From: Acetobacteraceae bacterium
GTDB lineage: Bacteria > Pseudomonadota > Alphaproteobacteria > Acetobacterales > Acetobacteraceae
Assembly (NCBI GenBank): GCA_947476855.1
Contig: CANJSR010000054.1
Span: forward strand, 1-15,706
Length of the DNA stretch: 15,706 nt
Reading direction: 5' to 3'
Shown one piece after another: positions 1-7,186 of this stretch (the first letter of the stretch is position 1; the number at the start of each line of letters is the position of its first letter). The notes under the pieces were generated by a model. The model saw only the letters and a list, made by a program, of their open reading frames with translations, had not been told where the DNA came from and made no database searches. The position numbers and the translations under genes were made by a program.

Positions 1-545
<545 letters not shown>

Positions 546-554
546 TCAGGGTAG

Positions 555-814
555 CCACGGATGTACACAGATGAACACGGATGGGCTGGTCGGACCCGTT
601 GTCGGGTCTTCTGGCGGCGTCCGCGAGGACCGGACTGGTGGGCGATCTCTCAGCGGACATTGGGGTGAAGCGTGTGGAAAGATCCCTGGGCCGGTTGGGG
701 TGCCATGGATGAACACCGATCCGCGACGGATGTGACTGACGGCGCCCCGTGGTTGCCGGCGAAGCACCCAGGGACGATCGCACGCCATCCGTGTTCATCT
801 GTGTACACCCATGG
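555..814. repeat. Inverted repeat, family B (30-bp arms)
   Basis: The arm at 555-584 contains ACACAGATGAACACGGATGG, and the arm at 785-814 is its reverse complement with 28 of 30 positions matching. A degenerate relative (CCATGGATGAACACCGAT) lies between them at 703-720. Repeats of the form 'ACACGGATGAACACGGATGG' are, to my knowledge, common intergenic elements in several GC-rich bacteria and give rise to spurious database proteins with peptides such as MNTDG or SVFICVHPW. Function is unknown; the spacing of about 200 bp allows a large cruciform or a stem in RNA. Confidence 0.8.
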
Positions 815-888
815 CCGCCTTGAAGATGCGCCCATGCCGCCGCCGCTCGCCCTGCCGGCATGATGATCCTGCCTTCCGGAGATGCCTC

Positions 889-1025
889 GGTCCGCCCGGC
901 CCGCCGTGATGCAGCACGGAGAGGCAGGGAGAAAGTCACCGAGGCTTCCCGTCCGCCGAACCCTCCACGCCCTTCGTGACTCCTCCCTTTTTCTCCTTGC
1001 TGCATCGCGGCCGACCGGGCGGGCC
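889..1025. repeat. Inverted repeat, family A, copy 2, with extended arms
   Basis: Arms at 889-944 and 971-1025 are complementary over about 55 bases. The outer 28 bases (889-916 against 998-1025) match at 24 of 28 positions. The inner part is the family A sequence seen at 335-453 (GCACGGAGAGGCAGGGAG on the left, CTTCGTGACTCC on the right). The loop is only about 26 bases, so a stable cruciform or RNA stem is plausible. It ends about 130 bases before the first SDR gene and could act as a transcription barrier or a small mobile repeat unit; the sequence does not decide. Confidence 0.8.
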
Positions 1026-1156
1026 AGGACGGCGATGCGATCCCCCGAACGCAATCCCCGCCGCCTCCCTCTCTCCCCCGAAGCGACACGGAAGCCAGTC
1101 CAGGCTATGAACCCCTCCCAGAACACAAACCGGCCCGTCTTCTGAAAGGAAACACC

Positions 1157-1903
1157 ATGAAGCCTGTCATGATCATCACCGGCGGCAGCCAGGGGATCGG
1201 GGCCTCCGTCGCCCGTCTCGGCGCCGCCCGCGGCTATGCCGTGGCCCTCACCTACCAGTCCAACCGCGCGCTCGCCGACCAGGTCGTGGCCGACATCAAG
1301 GCGGCTGGCGGCACCGCCATCGCGGTCCAGGCCGAAATGGCCGACGAGGCCGCGATCCTCTCCCTGTTCGCCACCGTCGACCGCGAACTCGGCCCGGTCA
1401 CCGTACTGGTCAACAACGCCGGCGGCCCTGGCCCGACCTGCAAGATCGACGGCGTGACGGCCGAGATCATCGACCAGGTCATGGCGGTGAACGTCCGCGC
1501 CCCCTTCCTGACGATCCGGGAGGCGATCAAGCGCATGGCCACCGACCTCGGCGGCAAGGGCGGCTCGATCGTTAACGTCTCCTCCCGCGCCTCGGAAATC
1601 GGCGGGGCGGGCGAATGGGTCCATTACGCGGCGTCCAAGGGTGCGGTCGACAGTTTGACCATCGGCGCGGCGCGGGAGCTTGCGGCACGCGGCATCCGCG
1701 TCAACGCGGTCAATCCCGGCCTGATCGTCACCGACCTGCATGCCCGCGCGGGCCTGCCCGACCGGCTGGATCGTCTCGTCTCCGGCGTGCCGATGGGGCG
1801 CACCGGCAGCGCGGACGAAGTGGCCGAGGCGGTCTTGTGGCTCGCCTCCGACGCCGCATCTTATGTCACGGGCATCCTGGTCCCGATTTCCGGAGGTCGC
1901 TGA
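1157..1903 (+). CDS. Classical SDR-family NAD(P)-dependent oxidoreductase
   Basis: A 248-residue classical short-chain dehydrogenase/reductase. The cofactor loop TGGSQGIG is at residues 8-15, NNAG at 86-89, the structural Asn near 112, the active-site Ser at 142/143, and Tyr157-x-x-x-Lys161 in YAASK. The PG motif after the fourth helix (VNPGLIVTD) and the C-terminal GGR ending are typical of the FabG-like branch. Arg37 after the second beta strand suggests NADP(H) preference. It would reduce a carbonyl or oxidise an alcohol; the substrate is unknown. An AAAGGA ribosome site sits about seven bases before the ATG. The stop codon overlaps the next SDR start by one base (TGATG), so the two genes are an operon and probably translationally coupled. 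FabG itself is unlikely because no acyl-carrier genes lie nearby. Confidence 0.9.
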   Translation: MKPVMIITGGSQGIGASVARLGAARGYAVALTYQSNRALADQVVADIKAAGGTAIAVQAEMADEAAILSLFATVDRELGPVTVLVNNAGGPGPTCKIDGVTAEIIDQVMAVNVRAPFLTIREAIKRMATDLGGKGGSIVNVSSRASEIGGAGEWVHYAASKGAVDSLTIGAARELAARGIRVNAVNPGLIVTDLHARAGLPDRLDRLVSGVPMGRTGSADEVAEAVLWLASDAASYVTGILVPISGGR

Positions 1904-2595
1904 TGGAACCGAAGACAGCCCTGATCGTCGGCGCGGGTTCGGGGCTCAGCGCCTCGCTTGCCCGCCTGTTCGCTCGCAAGGGATTGCAGGTCGCGCTCGC
2001 CTCCCGCAATCCCGACAACCTGATGCGGATCGCCGAGGAAACCGCCGCGGTCACCTTCGCCTGCGAGGCGACGGAGCCCGAGGAAGTGGCGGCGTTGTTC
2101 GAGGTCGTGGTGGCGACGATCGGCGCGCCCGATATCGTCGTCTACAACGCCTCGGCCCGCGCGCGGGGGGCGGTGACCGATCTTGATCCCGCCGACGTCG
2201 CCCGTGCGATCGCGGTCAGCGGCTATGGCGGGTTCCTGGTCGCGCAGCAGGCCGCGCGGCTGATGGTGCCGAAGGAGTCGGGGGCGATCCTGCTGACCGG
2301 CGCCTCGGCCAGCGTGAAGGGCTATGCGAACTCCTCGGCCTTCGCGATGGGCAAGTTCGCGTTGCGGGGCCTGGCGCAGAGCATGGCGCGCGAGTTGTCG
2401 CCCAAGGGCGTGCATGTCGCGCATTTCGTCATCGATGGCGGCATCCGCGCGGCGACCCGACCGGAACCGAACGAGCATCCCGACAGCCTGCTGGACCCCG
2501 ATGCGATTGCCGAAACCTATTGGCAGATCGCGACCCAGCCGCGCAGCGCCTGGACGTGGGAGGTGGAACTGCGCCCCTGGGTCGAGCGGTTCTGA
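1903..2595 (+). CDS. Atypical SDR-family protein with Phe replacing catalytic Tyr
   Basis: A 230-residue Rossmann protein of the SDR superfamily. The glycine loop is GAGSGLS (residues 10-16) rather than TGxxxGIG, and YNAS (81-84) stands where NNAG is usual. TGAS (132-135) keeps the active-site Ser. The YxxxK motif is replaced by Phe147-AMG-Lys151. This pattern (partial glycine motif, Phe for Tyr, Lys kept) matches the atypical group described in the conserved domain database as SDR_c10, as far as I recall. Such proteins may use another proton donor or be non-catalytic partners. The start is set by the one-base overlap with the upstream SDR and the glycine loop directly after it; an in-frame extension further upstream exists but lies inside the first SDR. 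It is the last gene of the pair and converges on the Bug receptor gene. Confidence 0.9.
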   Translation: MEPKTALIVGAGSGLSASLARLFARKGLQVALASRNPDNLMRIAEETAAVTFACEATEPEEVAALFEVVVATIGAPDIVVYNASARARGAVTDLDPADVARAIAVSGYGGFLVAQQAARLMVPKESGAILLTGASASVKGYANSSAFAMGKFALRGLAQSMARELSPKGVHVAHFVIDGGIRAATRPEPNEHPDSLLDPDAIAETYWQIATQPRSAWTWEVELRPWVERF

Positions 2596-2657
2596 GACCA
2601 ATCGGGCAGTATCCTACCGGACGCCGTAACCGTTTACCCCCCGAACGGTGCTAGTTC

Positions 2658-2776
2658 GTCGTGGTGGCCCCCCAGGTCCGGCGAAGAGCCGGCCCGAGGA
2701 CAGGCTCCGGGCCACCATCCACGACTTTCCTGTTCAGAACGGAAGAAAGTCGTGGGTGCTGGCCCTTCGGCCAGCA
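2658..2776. repeat. Intergenic repeat element with nested hairpins between convergent genes
   Basis: Between the second SDR and the Bug receptor gene (2596-2850) lies a block of hairpins. GTGGTGGCCC (about 2660) is complementary to GGGCCACC (about 2709). CCACGACTTTC (about 2718) pairs with GAAAGTCGTGG (about 2745) with an 11-bp perfect stem. TGCTGGCC (2757-2764) and GGCCAGCA (2769-2776) form a perfect 8-bp stem with a CTTC loop. The elements could serve as a bidirectional terminator, but the lack of T-tracts and the layered layout look more like a dispersed REP-type element, which I believe is common in alphaproteobacterial intergenic DNA. Confidence 0.6.
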
Positions 2777-2850
2777 TGACGAGGGGGCAATTGCAAAGCC
2801 GGTTGATCAAGGGGCGCGGGCGATCGTGCCCCGTGCGCTGAACGCAGCCG

Positions 2851-3855
2851 CTACTCGAACTTCAGGTTGCCGTCCTTCACCACGCCCCGCCAGACGGCCA
2901 GTTCGTCGCGCAGCATCGCGCCGAACTGGGCTGGCGTGGCGTCGACGATCTCGGCGCCCTCATCCTCGAACCGCTTGCGCATCACCTCGGTCCGGACCGA
3001 GTCCTTCACGGCCTTGTCCAGCGTCTCGATGATGTGCGGCGGCAGACCGGCGGGGCCGGTGATGCCCCACCAGGTGCCGGCCTCGAACCCCGGGATCGCG
3101 GCTTCCGCCACGGTCGGGACATTCGGGAAGGCGGCCATCCGGGTTGTCCCCGTCGTCGCGAGCAGCGTCACCCCGCCGGATTTCACATGCCCGATGATCG
3201 AGGGCACGGTCATCAGGAACAACTGCACATGCCCGGCCAGTAGGTCGACCAGTCCCGGGCCAGCACCCTGGTAGGGGATGTGCGTTGCCTTGATCCCGGC
3301 GCGCTGGATGAACAGCTCGCCTGCCAGGTGCAGCACGCTGCCGACGCCGGATGACGCGAAGTTGATCGAATCGGGTTTCGCCTTGCCCCGCGCGATCAGG
3401 TCCTGGAGCGTCGTGATCCCGGTGTCCTTGTTGACGATCACCAGCAGCGGGCCGCGCCCCAGCCAGGACACCGGCGTGAAGTCCTTCAGCACGTCATAGG
3501 GCAATGCCCGCTGCCCGGACGCGGCGGTCAGGAAGGTGGAAGTCGTCATCAGCAGCGTGTGGCCGTCGGGCCGAGCCTTGGCGACGTATTGGGCGGCGAT
3601 CATGCCGCCGCCGCCGCCTTTGTTCTCCAGCACCACCGGCTGGCCGAGGCGTTCGGACAGCACCTTGCCGAAGGGGCGGGCCAGCGCATCGGTGCCTCCG
3701 CCCGGCGCGAAGGGGATGACCAGCACGATCGGCTTGTTTTCCGGATAGGCCTGGCCCTGCGCCCGCGCGGTCGCGGGAAAGGCAGCCATCGCGAGGGCCG
3801 CCAGGGCCCCCGCGATCTTCGTCAGACGGCGCATTCGCATGCTTGGAAGTCTCAT
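2851..3855 (-). CDS. Bug/TctC-family periplasmic solute-binding protein
   Basis: A 334-residue extracytoplasmic receptor of the Bug family (tripartite tricarboxylate transporter receptor, TctC-like). An N-terminal signal peptide (basic MRMRRLTK, hydrophobic core about 14-28, cleavage near ARA-Q at 32-33) is followed by the family start with PFAPGGGTDALAR at 48-60, the ENKGGGGG loop and the YVAKARPDG segment. These proteins bind carboxylates or similar small organics in the periplasm and are often orphans, as here: no tctA/tctB membrane genes are in the window. It is the last gene of a minus-strand run, 20 bases after the LLM oxidoreductase, so its ligand probably feeds that pathway. The start is ambiguous between Met1 and Met6; neither has a strong ribosome site. 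Confidence 0.92.
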   Translation of the reverse strand: MRLPSMRMRRLTKIAGALAALAMAAFPATARAQGQAYPENKPIVLVIPFAPGGGTDALARPFGKVLSERLGQPVVLENKGGGGGMIAAQYVAKARPDGHTLLMTTSTFLTAASGQRALPYDVLKDFTPVSWLGRGPLLVIVNKDTGITTLQDLIARGKAKPDSINFASSGVGSVLHLAGELFIQRAGIKATHIPYQGAGPGLVDLLAGHVQLFLMTVPSIIGHVKSGGVTLLATTGTTRMAAFPNVPTVAEAAIPGFEAGTWWGITGPAGLPPHIIETLDKAVKDSVRTEVMRKRFEDEGAEIVDATPAQFGAMLRDELAVWRGVVKDGNLKFE

Positions 3856-3875
3856 GTTCAGGCGGTGGAAACGGG

Positions 3876-4841
3876 TCAGCCGATCTTCGACAGAACCCCG
3901 TCGCGGAACCGGTGCATGTTGTCGATGGTGCCCTGCAGGCTCTGGTTGGCGCCGTAGCCGAACAGGCGGACATCGATCGCGCTGACGCCCTGGTCTTCCA
4001 GCGTCTTGATATCCCCCACCCAGTCGGCATCCGTGCCGGTGAACAGCTCGGCTTCCCCGTCGATGGTCGTCCGCCCGCGCACGCCGGGACCGGACAGGAC
4101 GCGATAGGCCAAAGCGATCTCGGCCGGATCACGCTCGCCCCGGGCGCAGAAGCCGTGGAAGCGTTCCACGCCCTTGCGGAACAGGCCGGCGGTGTTCATC
4201 GGGTGCTGCGGATTGGTGCCGACCGGATACCAGCCATGGGCATAGCGGACGGTGCGGCGCAAAGCGGGGGCGCTTTCGCCGCCGACCCAGATCGGGATGG
4301 GAGTCTGCGCGGGCTTGGGCGTGAACACGACGTCGTCGAACTTCACGTATTTGCCGTCGAATTTCGGATTGTCGGCGGTCCACAGCTCCCGGCAGGCGGC
4401 CATCCACTCATCCGTCACGTTGCCGCGATCGTCGAAGGGGGCGGCGCCGATCGCCTCGAACTCCTCCCGGCACCAGCCGACGCCGATGCCCAGGGTCAGG
4501 CGGCCCTTGGACAAATAGTCGATCGTCGACAGCAGCTTGGCGGTCAGCACGGCCGGGCGGTGCGGCACGACCATGACGGACAGCACGAACCGCAGCTTTG
4601 TCGTCAGCGCGGCGACATAGGCGGTGGTCGCCAACTGCTCCAGCCACGCGGCCGAGGCCCCAGCCGGAAACTCCCCCGTTCCCGTATAAGGATACTTCGA
4701 CTCCAGATTGCTCGGCACCATGATGTGGTCGCTGATGGTGACGTAGTCGAAGCCGAGCTTCTCCCCTTCGGTGACGATGCGGACAAGGCTGTCCGGTTCG
4801 ATCAGGGGGCCGGAGGTGGGCAGGTTGAAACCGATCTGCAT
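3876..4841 (-). CDS. LLM-class flavin- or F420-dependent oxidoreductase
   Basis: A 321-residue luciferase-like (alpha/beta) TIM-barrel oxidoreductase. Landmarks are FNLPTSG at 5-11, TISDHI at 35-40, YPYTGTGEFP at 50-59, GRLTLGIGVGWCREEFEA at 113-130 and the IPIWVGGES strand in the second half. The YPYTG segment and length fit the group modelled as TIGR03619 (F420-dependent LLM class, Rv2161c-like), to my recollection. Members catalyse redox or monooxygenase reactions with FMN or F420. An AAAGGA ribosome site precedes the ATG. It lies 76 bases after the VOC gene and 20 before the Bug gene on the same strand, so the three are probably one operon. Whether this organism makes F420 is unknown; the substrate is not predictable. 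Confidence 0.9.
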   Translation of the reverse strand: MQIGFNLPTSGPLIEPDSLVRIVTEGEKLGFDYVTISDHIMVPSNLESKYPYTGTGEFPAGASAAWLEQLATTAYVAALTTKLRFVLSVMVVPHRPAVLTAKLLSTIDYLSKGRLTLGIGVGWCREEFEAIGAAPFDDRGNVTDEWMAACRELWTADNPKFDGKYVKFDDVVFTPKPAQTPIPIWVGGESAPALRRTVRYAHGWYPVGTNPQHPMNTAGLFRKGVERFHGFCARGERDPAEIALAYRVLSGPGVRGRTTIDGEAELFTGTDADWVGDIKTLEDQGVSAIDVRLFGYGANQSLQGTIDNMHRFRDGVLSKIG

Positions 4842-4917
4842 GGACGTTTTCCTTTGTGTTTCAGCGGGCGTGTTCGGCGCGATCGTGTCACGGGATGGCG
4901 GGCGGTGCCATCCGGGG

Positions 4918-5364
4918 TCAGATCTGCGCGCTTTGCAGGAACTCGATGACTTCCCCGTTCGGGCCGGTGACGAAGGCGATGCGGACCTCCACGACCGGGT
5001 CCTCGCTGAGCCGGCGGGTCACCGGTTCAACGCGGGAAACCCCACCGGCCGCGATCGCGCGGGCGTAGGAGGCATCGGTGTCAGCCGCCCGCAGGCAGAA
5101 ATGCAGCAGCGCGCCCTCGGTCCGTTCCTCCCCGGGCAGGCGCCGGCGACCTTCGGACTGGATCGCGGAGTCCTGGCCGAACACCTCCACATACCGGCCG
5201 TCGCCGGCATCGAGGAAGGCGGCACGGTCGATGCGCCCGACGACCGAGAAGGGGAAATGGACCCGGAAACCCAGGCCCTCCACATAGAAGCGCAGGGTTT
5301 CGTCGAAATCGATCGCGCGGATCGCGACGTGGTGAAAGCCGTTGCCGCTGGCTGCCGCCTGCAT
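4918..5364 (-). CDS. VOC-family (glyoxalase-fold) metalloprotein
   Basis: A 148-residue protein with two beta-alpha-beta-beta-beta modules of the vicinal oxygen chelate fold. The usual four metal-ligand positions are visible: His12 in HHVAI, Glu60 in YVEVF, His88 in LLHFCL and Glu141 in EVIEFLQ. The family includes glyoxalase I, extradiol dioxygenases, epimerases and fosfomycin-type resistance enzymes; nothing here picks one. The start at base 5364 is chosen because GGAGG lies seven bases upstream; the frame stays open for another 47 codons but that stretch is proline-rich and not protein-like. It is the first gene of the VOC-LLM-Bug run and diverges from a TetR-like gene, which suggests local control. 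Confidence 0.88.
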   Translation of the reverse strand: MQAAASGNGFHHVAIRAIDFDETLRFYVEGLGFRVHFPFSVVGRIDRAAFLDAGDGRYVEVFGQDSAIQSEGRRRLPGEERTEGALLHFCLRAADTDASYARAIAAGGVSRVEPVTRRLSEDPVVEVRIAFVTGPNGEVIEFLQSAQI

Positions 5365-5465
5365 GTGTTTCCTCCGTTCGGTTGGTCTTTGCTGGCGGGG
5401 ATCATAGCCGATCGGGGGCGGGGGGCCAGGATGGGGTGATTCCGGGCTTGCTCCGCAACTGGGGG

Positions 5466-5494
5466 GTGTGATAGGAACATTTAGTGAACATAAT
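5466..5494 (+). promoter_or_regulatory. Candidate promoter/operator between the VOC operon and the tetR-like gene
   Basis: In the otherwise GC-rich divergent spacer there is an AT-rich patch with GTGTGA (5466-5471), a 17-base spacer and CATAAT (5489-5494), which resembles a sigma70 promoter reading toward the TetR-like gene. Two copies of GAACAT (5475-5480 and 5486-5491) sit 11 bases apart, one helical turn, and cover the spacer and the -10 box. This is where an autoregulating TetR-type protein would be expected to bind. It is a visual prediction; TetR operators are usually palindromic and this one is a direct repeat, which lowers confidence. Confidence 0.4.
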
Positions 5495-5656
5495 CCTTCC
5501 CGCAATGGATATGCACCCTCTGCTCATGCGTGGTCCGGCTTGCTGACCCTGCTTTCCCCGATCCCCCGCCTGGGCGGGGTGGTTCATCCGGGGACCGGTG
5601 CCTCCCCCCGCCATGTCGGCCGCGGTGTTGCCGTCACCTGGGCCCTGTCCCACCGC

Positions 5657-6265
5657 ATGGCGGAACGGCGAGCCCGGATGCGGGAAGTCGGTGCCCGCCT
5701 GTTCGCCCGCCTCGGCGTCACCGGGGCCGCGATCCTGGATGTGGCGCGGGAGGCGCATGTCCCCGTCTCGGCCGCCGCGCATGGCTACCGGCGGCGCCAG
5801 GACCTCGTGTTCGACATCCTGTACGCCTACCTGGACGCGCTGCACGAATATGTCGGGGCCGCCGACGACGCCCATCTGGCGGCTGAACCGGAGGATCGGC
5901 TGGTCGCCGTGGTCGTCGCGCTGCTGGATGGCATCCATGAGCACGCCGACGCGCACCAGGTGATGCTGACAACCTTCCCGACCCTGCCGGAAGAACAGCG
6001 GGAGGCGCTGCGCTATGTCATCCGCACCCTGGCCTATCGCCTGGGCGGTCCGTTGGAGGCGGTGGTGCCCACGCTGTCCGCCCACCGCGAAATCCAGGCG
6101 CCGCTGGTCCACAGCCTGCTGGGCATGGCGAGCCACGCGCCGTTCTGGCTGAAGGCCAACGGCCCGCTGACGCGGCGGGACTATGCCGTCCTGATCGCCA
6201 GGGCGATGGTCGCGGCGGCGAGGGAGCCGGTCGAGGGGACCAGCATATGTTCCGTTAATCAATAA
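5657..6265 (+). CDS. TetR/AcrR-like transcriptional regulator
   Basis: A 202-residue, largely helical protein. Residues 8-55 have the layout of a TetR DNA-binding domain: a first helix MREVGARLFARLG, then AILDVAREAHVPVSAAAHGYRRRQDLVFDIL split across the helix-turn-helix and fourth helix. The core recognition-helix consensus (xLYxYFxxKxxL) is degenerate here: AAHGYRRRQDL, with Ala for Leu/Tyr and Arg for the usual Ser/Lys context. The C-terminal ligand domain is unassigned. The start at 5657 gives the normal TetR length. The frame is open from 5468, but the extra 63 residues are Pro/Gly-rich and lie over the putative promoter. No Shine-Dalgarno is obvious. It diverges from the VOC-LLM-Bug operon and is probably its regulator. 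Confidence 0.75.
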   Translation: MAERRARMREVGARLFARLGVTGAAILDVAREAHVPVSAAAHGYRRRQDLVFDILYAYLDALHEYVGAADDAHLAAEPEDRLVAVVVALLDGIHEHADAHQVMLTTFPTLPEEQREALRYVIRTLAYRLGGPLEAVVPTLSAHREIQAPLVHSLLGMASHAPFWLKANGPLTRRDYAVLIARAMVAAAREPVEGTSICSVNQ

Positions 6266-7186
6266 GTTTGATTTGTGGGTTGTACGTTCCACAGCGCAGC
6301 CTTGGAGAATGCCTGCTATTTTCGTTTGCTTGAATCTCGGCCTATTGGCGGTGACACTGCCGGGTATCCTAACCTTGAAGGCATTTGGGACCCGAACGGG
6401 AATCGTATATCTTGAAGTGCCGGCAGCTGATGATCGCTCTTCCGCGTGCGACTTCCTTCTCGCGCAGCTGTGCGGCGAGGACATCCGGATGTTTTGCCTA
6501 CATATACTTCGTAGATCAGAAAGGGCTTTTTTGAGTGCCTTCGGAAACTCCCTCATCCGCTGTCAAATCTAGGCTCGCTGATTTGTCTGGGTTGCGACCG
6601 GACGAAGTGCGGTGGAATATTCGACAGACGATAGACGCAAGCCCGGATTCTGCGGCCGCCTTGCTGGCGTCTGCCCAATTGGATGTTGCGCTCGAGCAAG
6701 CCATATCATGTCGATTTGTGGGCAGCGAAAAGATCCATAGGCAGCATCTGTTCGAAGGATCGTCGCCTTTGGCATCCACTGTCGCCAAAATACACTTAGC
6801 CTATGCTTTGGGTATTTTCGGAGAGATTACCCGAGACGACATGTTAAAGATATGCAGGGTGAGGAATATTTTTGCTCACGCAAGAGTCCCTTTGGACTTC
6901 AATACACAAGCCATCAAAAACACGATACTTAGTATGAAATCTCAACGTGCTTATGCAGAGCAAAATATGTTCCTACTCAATCCTGACTTCGATTGGGGAA
7001 GCCCAAGGAGCGTATTCATCAGCACGTGCCTGAGCGTTGCGTTCATAGTTGGAGCGGTTGGAAATGAAATGGCATCAGGCAATGTGAAGGAGACCTTTAT
7101 CCCCTGACCGGTCATTCTATGACGGTTCTCGACGCAACCATCACTATCCCGGAAATCTATCGGCTCTTTCAATTGTTATTGCCGGC
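6266..7186. other. AT-richer islet, probably acquired DNA
   Basis: From the end of the TetR-like gene to the end of folK the base composition drops visibly compared with both sides; A/T-ending codons and runs of A and T are common, whereas the flanks are strongly GC-rich. It holds one convincing gene (6535-7107). The 269 bases before that gene contain no gene I can support, and the 79 bases after it hold none either. I found no transposase, integrase, tRNA or clear flanking direct repeats, so the mode of entry is not visible. Confidence 0.65.
6535..7107 (+). CDS. MltR-like (mannitol operon repressor family) small protein
   Basis: A 190-residue protein whose middle resembles the MltR family: helix SAQLDVALEQAI (47-58), then LFEGSSPLASTVAKIHLAYALG at about 72-93, and RNIFAH at 110-115 followed by ARVPLDF. 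In MltR the equivalent regions read LF-x-GxGPLS...KI-x-LAYALG and R-x-x-RN-x-FAH. E. coli MltR represses the mannitol operon and has no classical helix-turn-helix; distant relatives occur alone and have no known role. There are no mannitol genes here, so a mannitol function is not supported. The start is GTG with AAGGG nine bases upstream; no Met occurs before residue 103. Composition is unlike the flanking genes. Orphan cargo such as a defence or stress factor is possible but unproven. Confidence 0.7.
   Translation: MPSETPSSAVKSRLADLSGLRPDEVRWNIRQTIDASPDSAAALLASAQLDVALEQAISCRFVGSEKIHRQHLFEGSSPLASTVAKIHLAYALGIFGEITRDDMLKICRVRNIFAHARVPLDFNTQAIKNTILSMKSQRAYAEQNMFLLNPDFDWGSPRSVFISTCLSVAFIVGAVGNEMASGNVKETFIP

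Noticed and set aside
3843..4949. Plus-strand open frame of 368 codons antisense to the LLM gene
   Set aside because: It is the antisense shadow of a GC-rich gene with clear family motifs; its own product shows none.
5505..5546. Small frame of 13 codons followed by a GC hairpin (5564-5579), resembling a leader peptide with attenuator
   Set aside because: No ribosome site, no run of regulatory codons and no competing hairpins visible; chance is a sufficient explanation.
5468..5656. N-terminal extension of the TetR-like gene from a GTG at 5468
   Set aside because: The added residues are Pro/Gly-rich, not helical, lie on the promoter-like patch and would make the protein much longer than TetR proteins.
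6273..6572. Plus-strand open frame of 99 codons with a hydrophobic stretch, before the MltR-like gene
   Set aside because: It starts at TTG without a ribosome site, overlaps the MltR-like start in another frame and matches no family I know. A decayed gene remains possible.
6245..7186. Flanking direct repeats or a tRNA attachment site at the edges of the AT-rich islet
   Set aside because: Only short AT-rich similarities were found at the borders and no tRNA-like cloverleaf; not enough to claim an att site.
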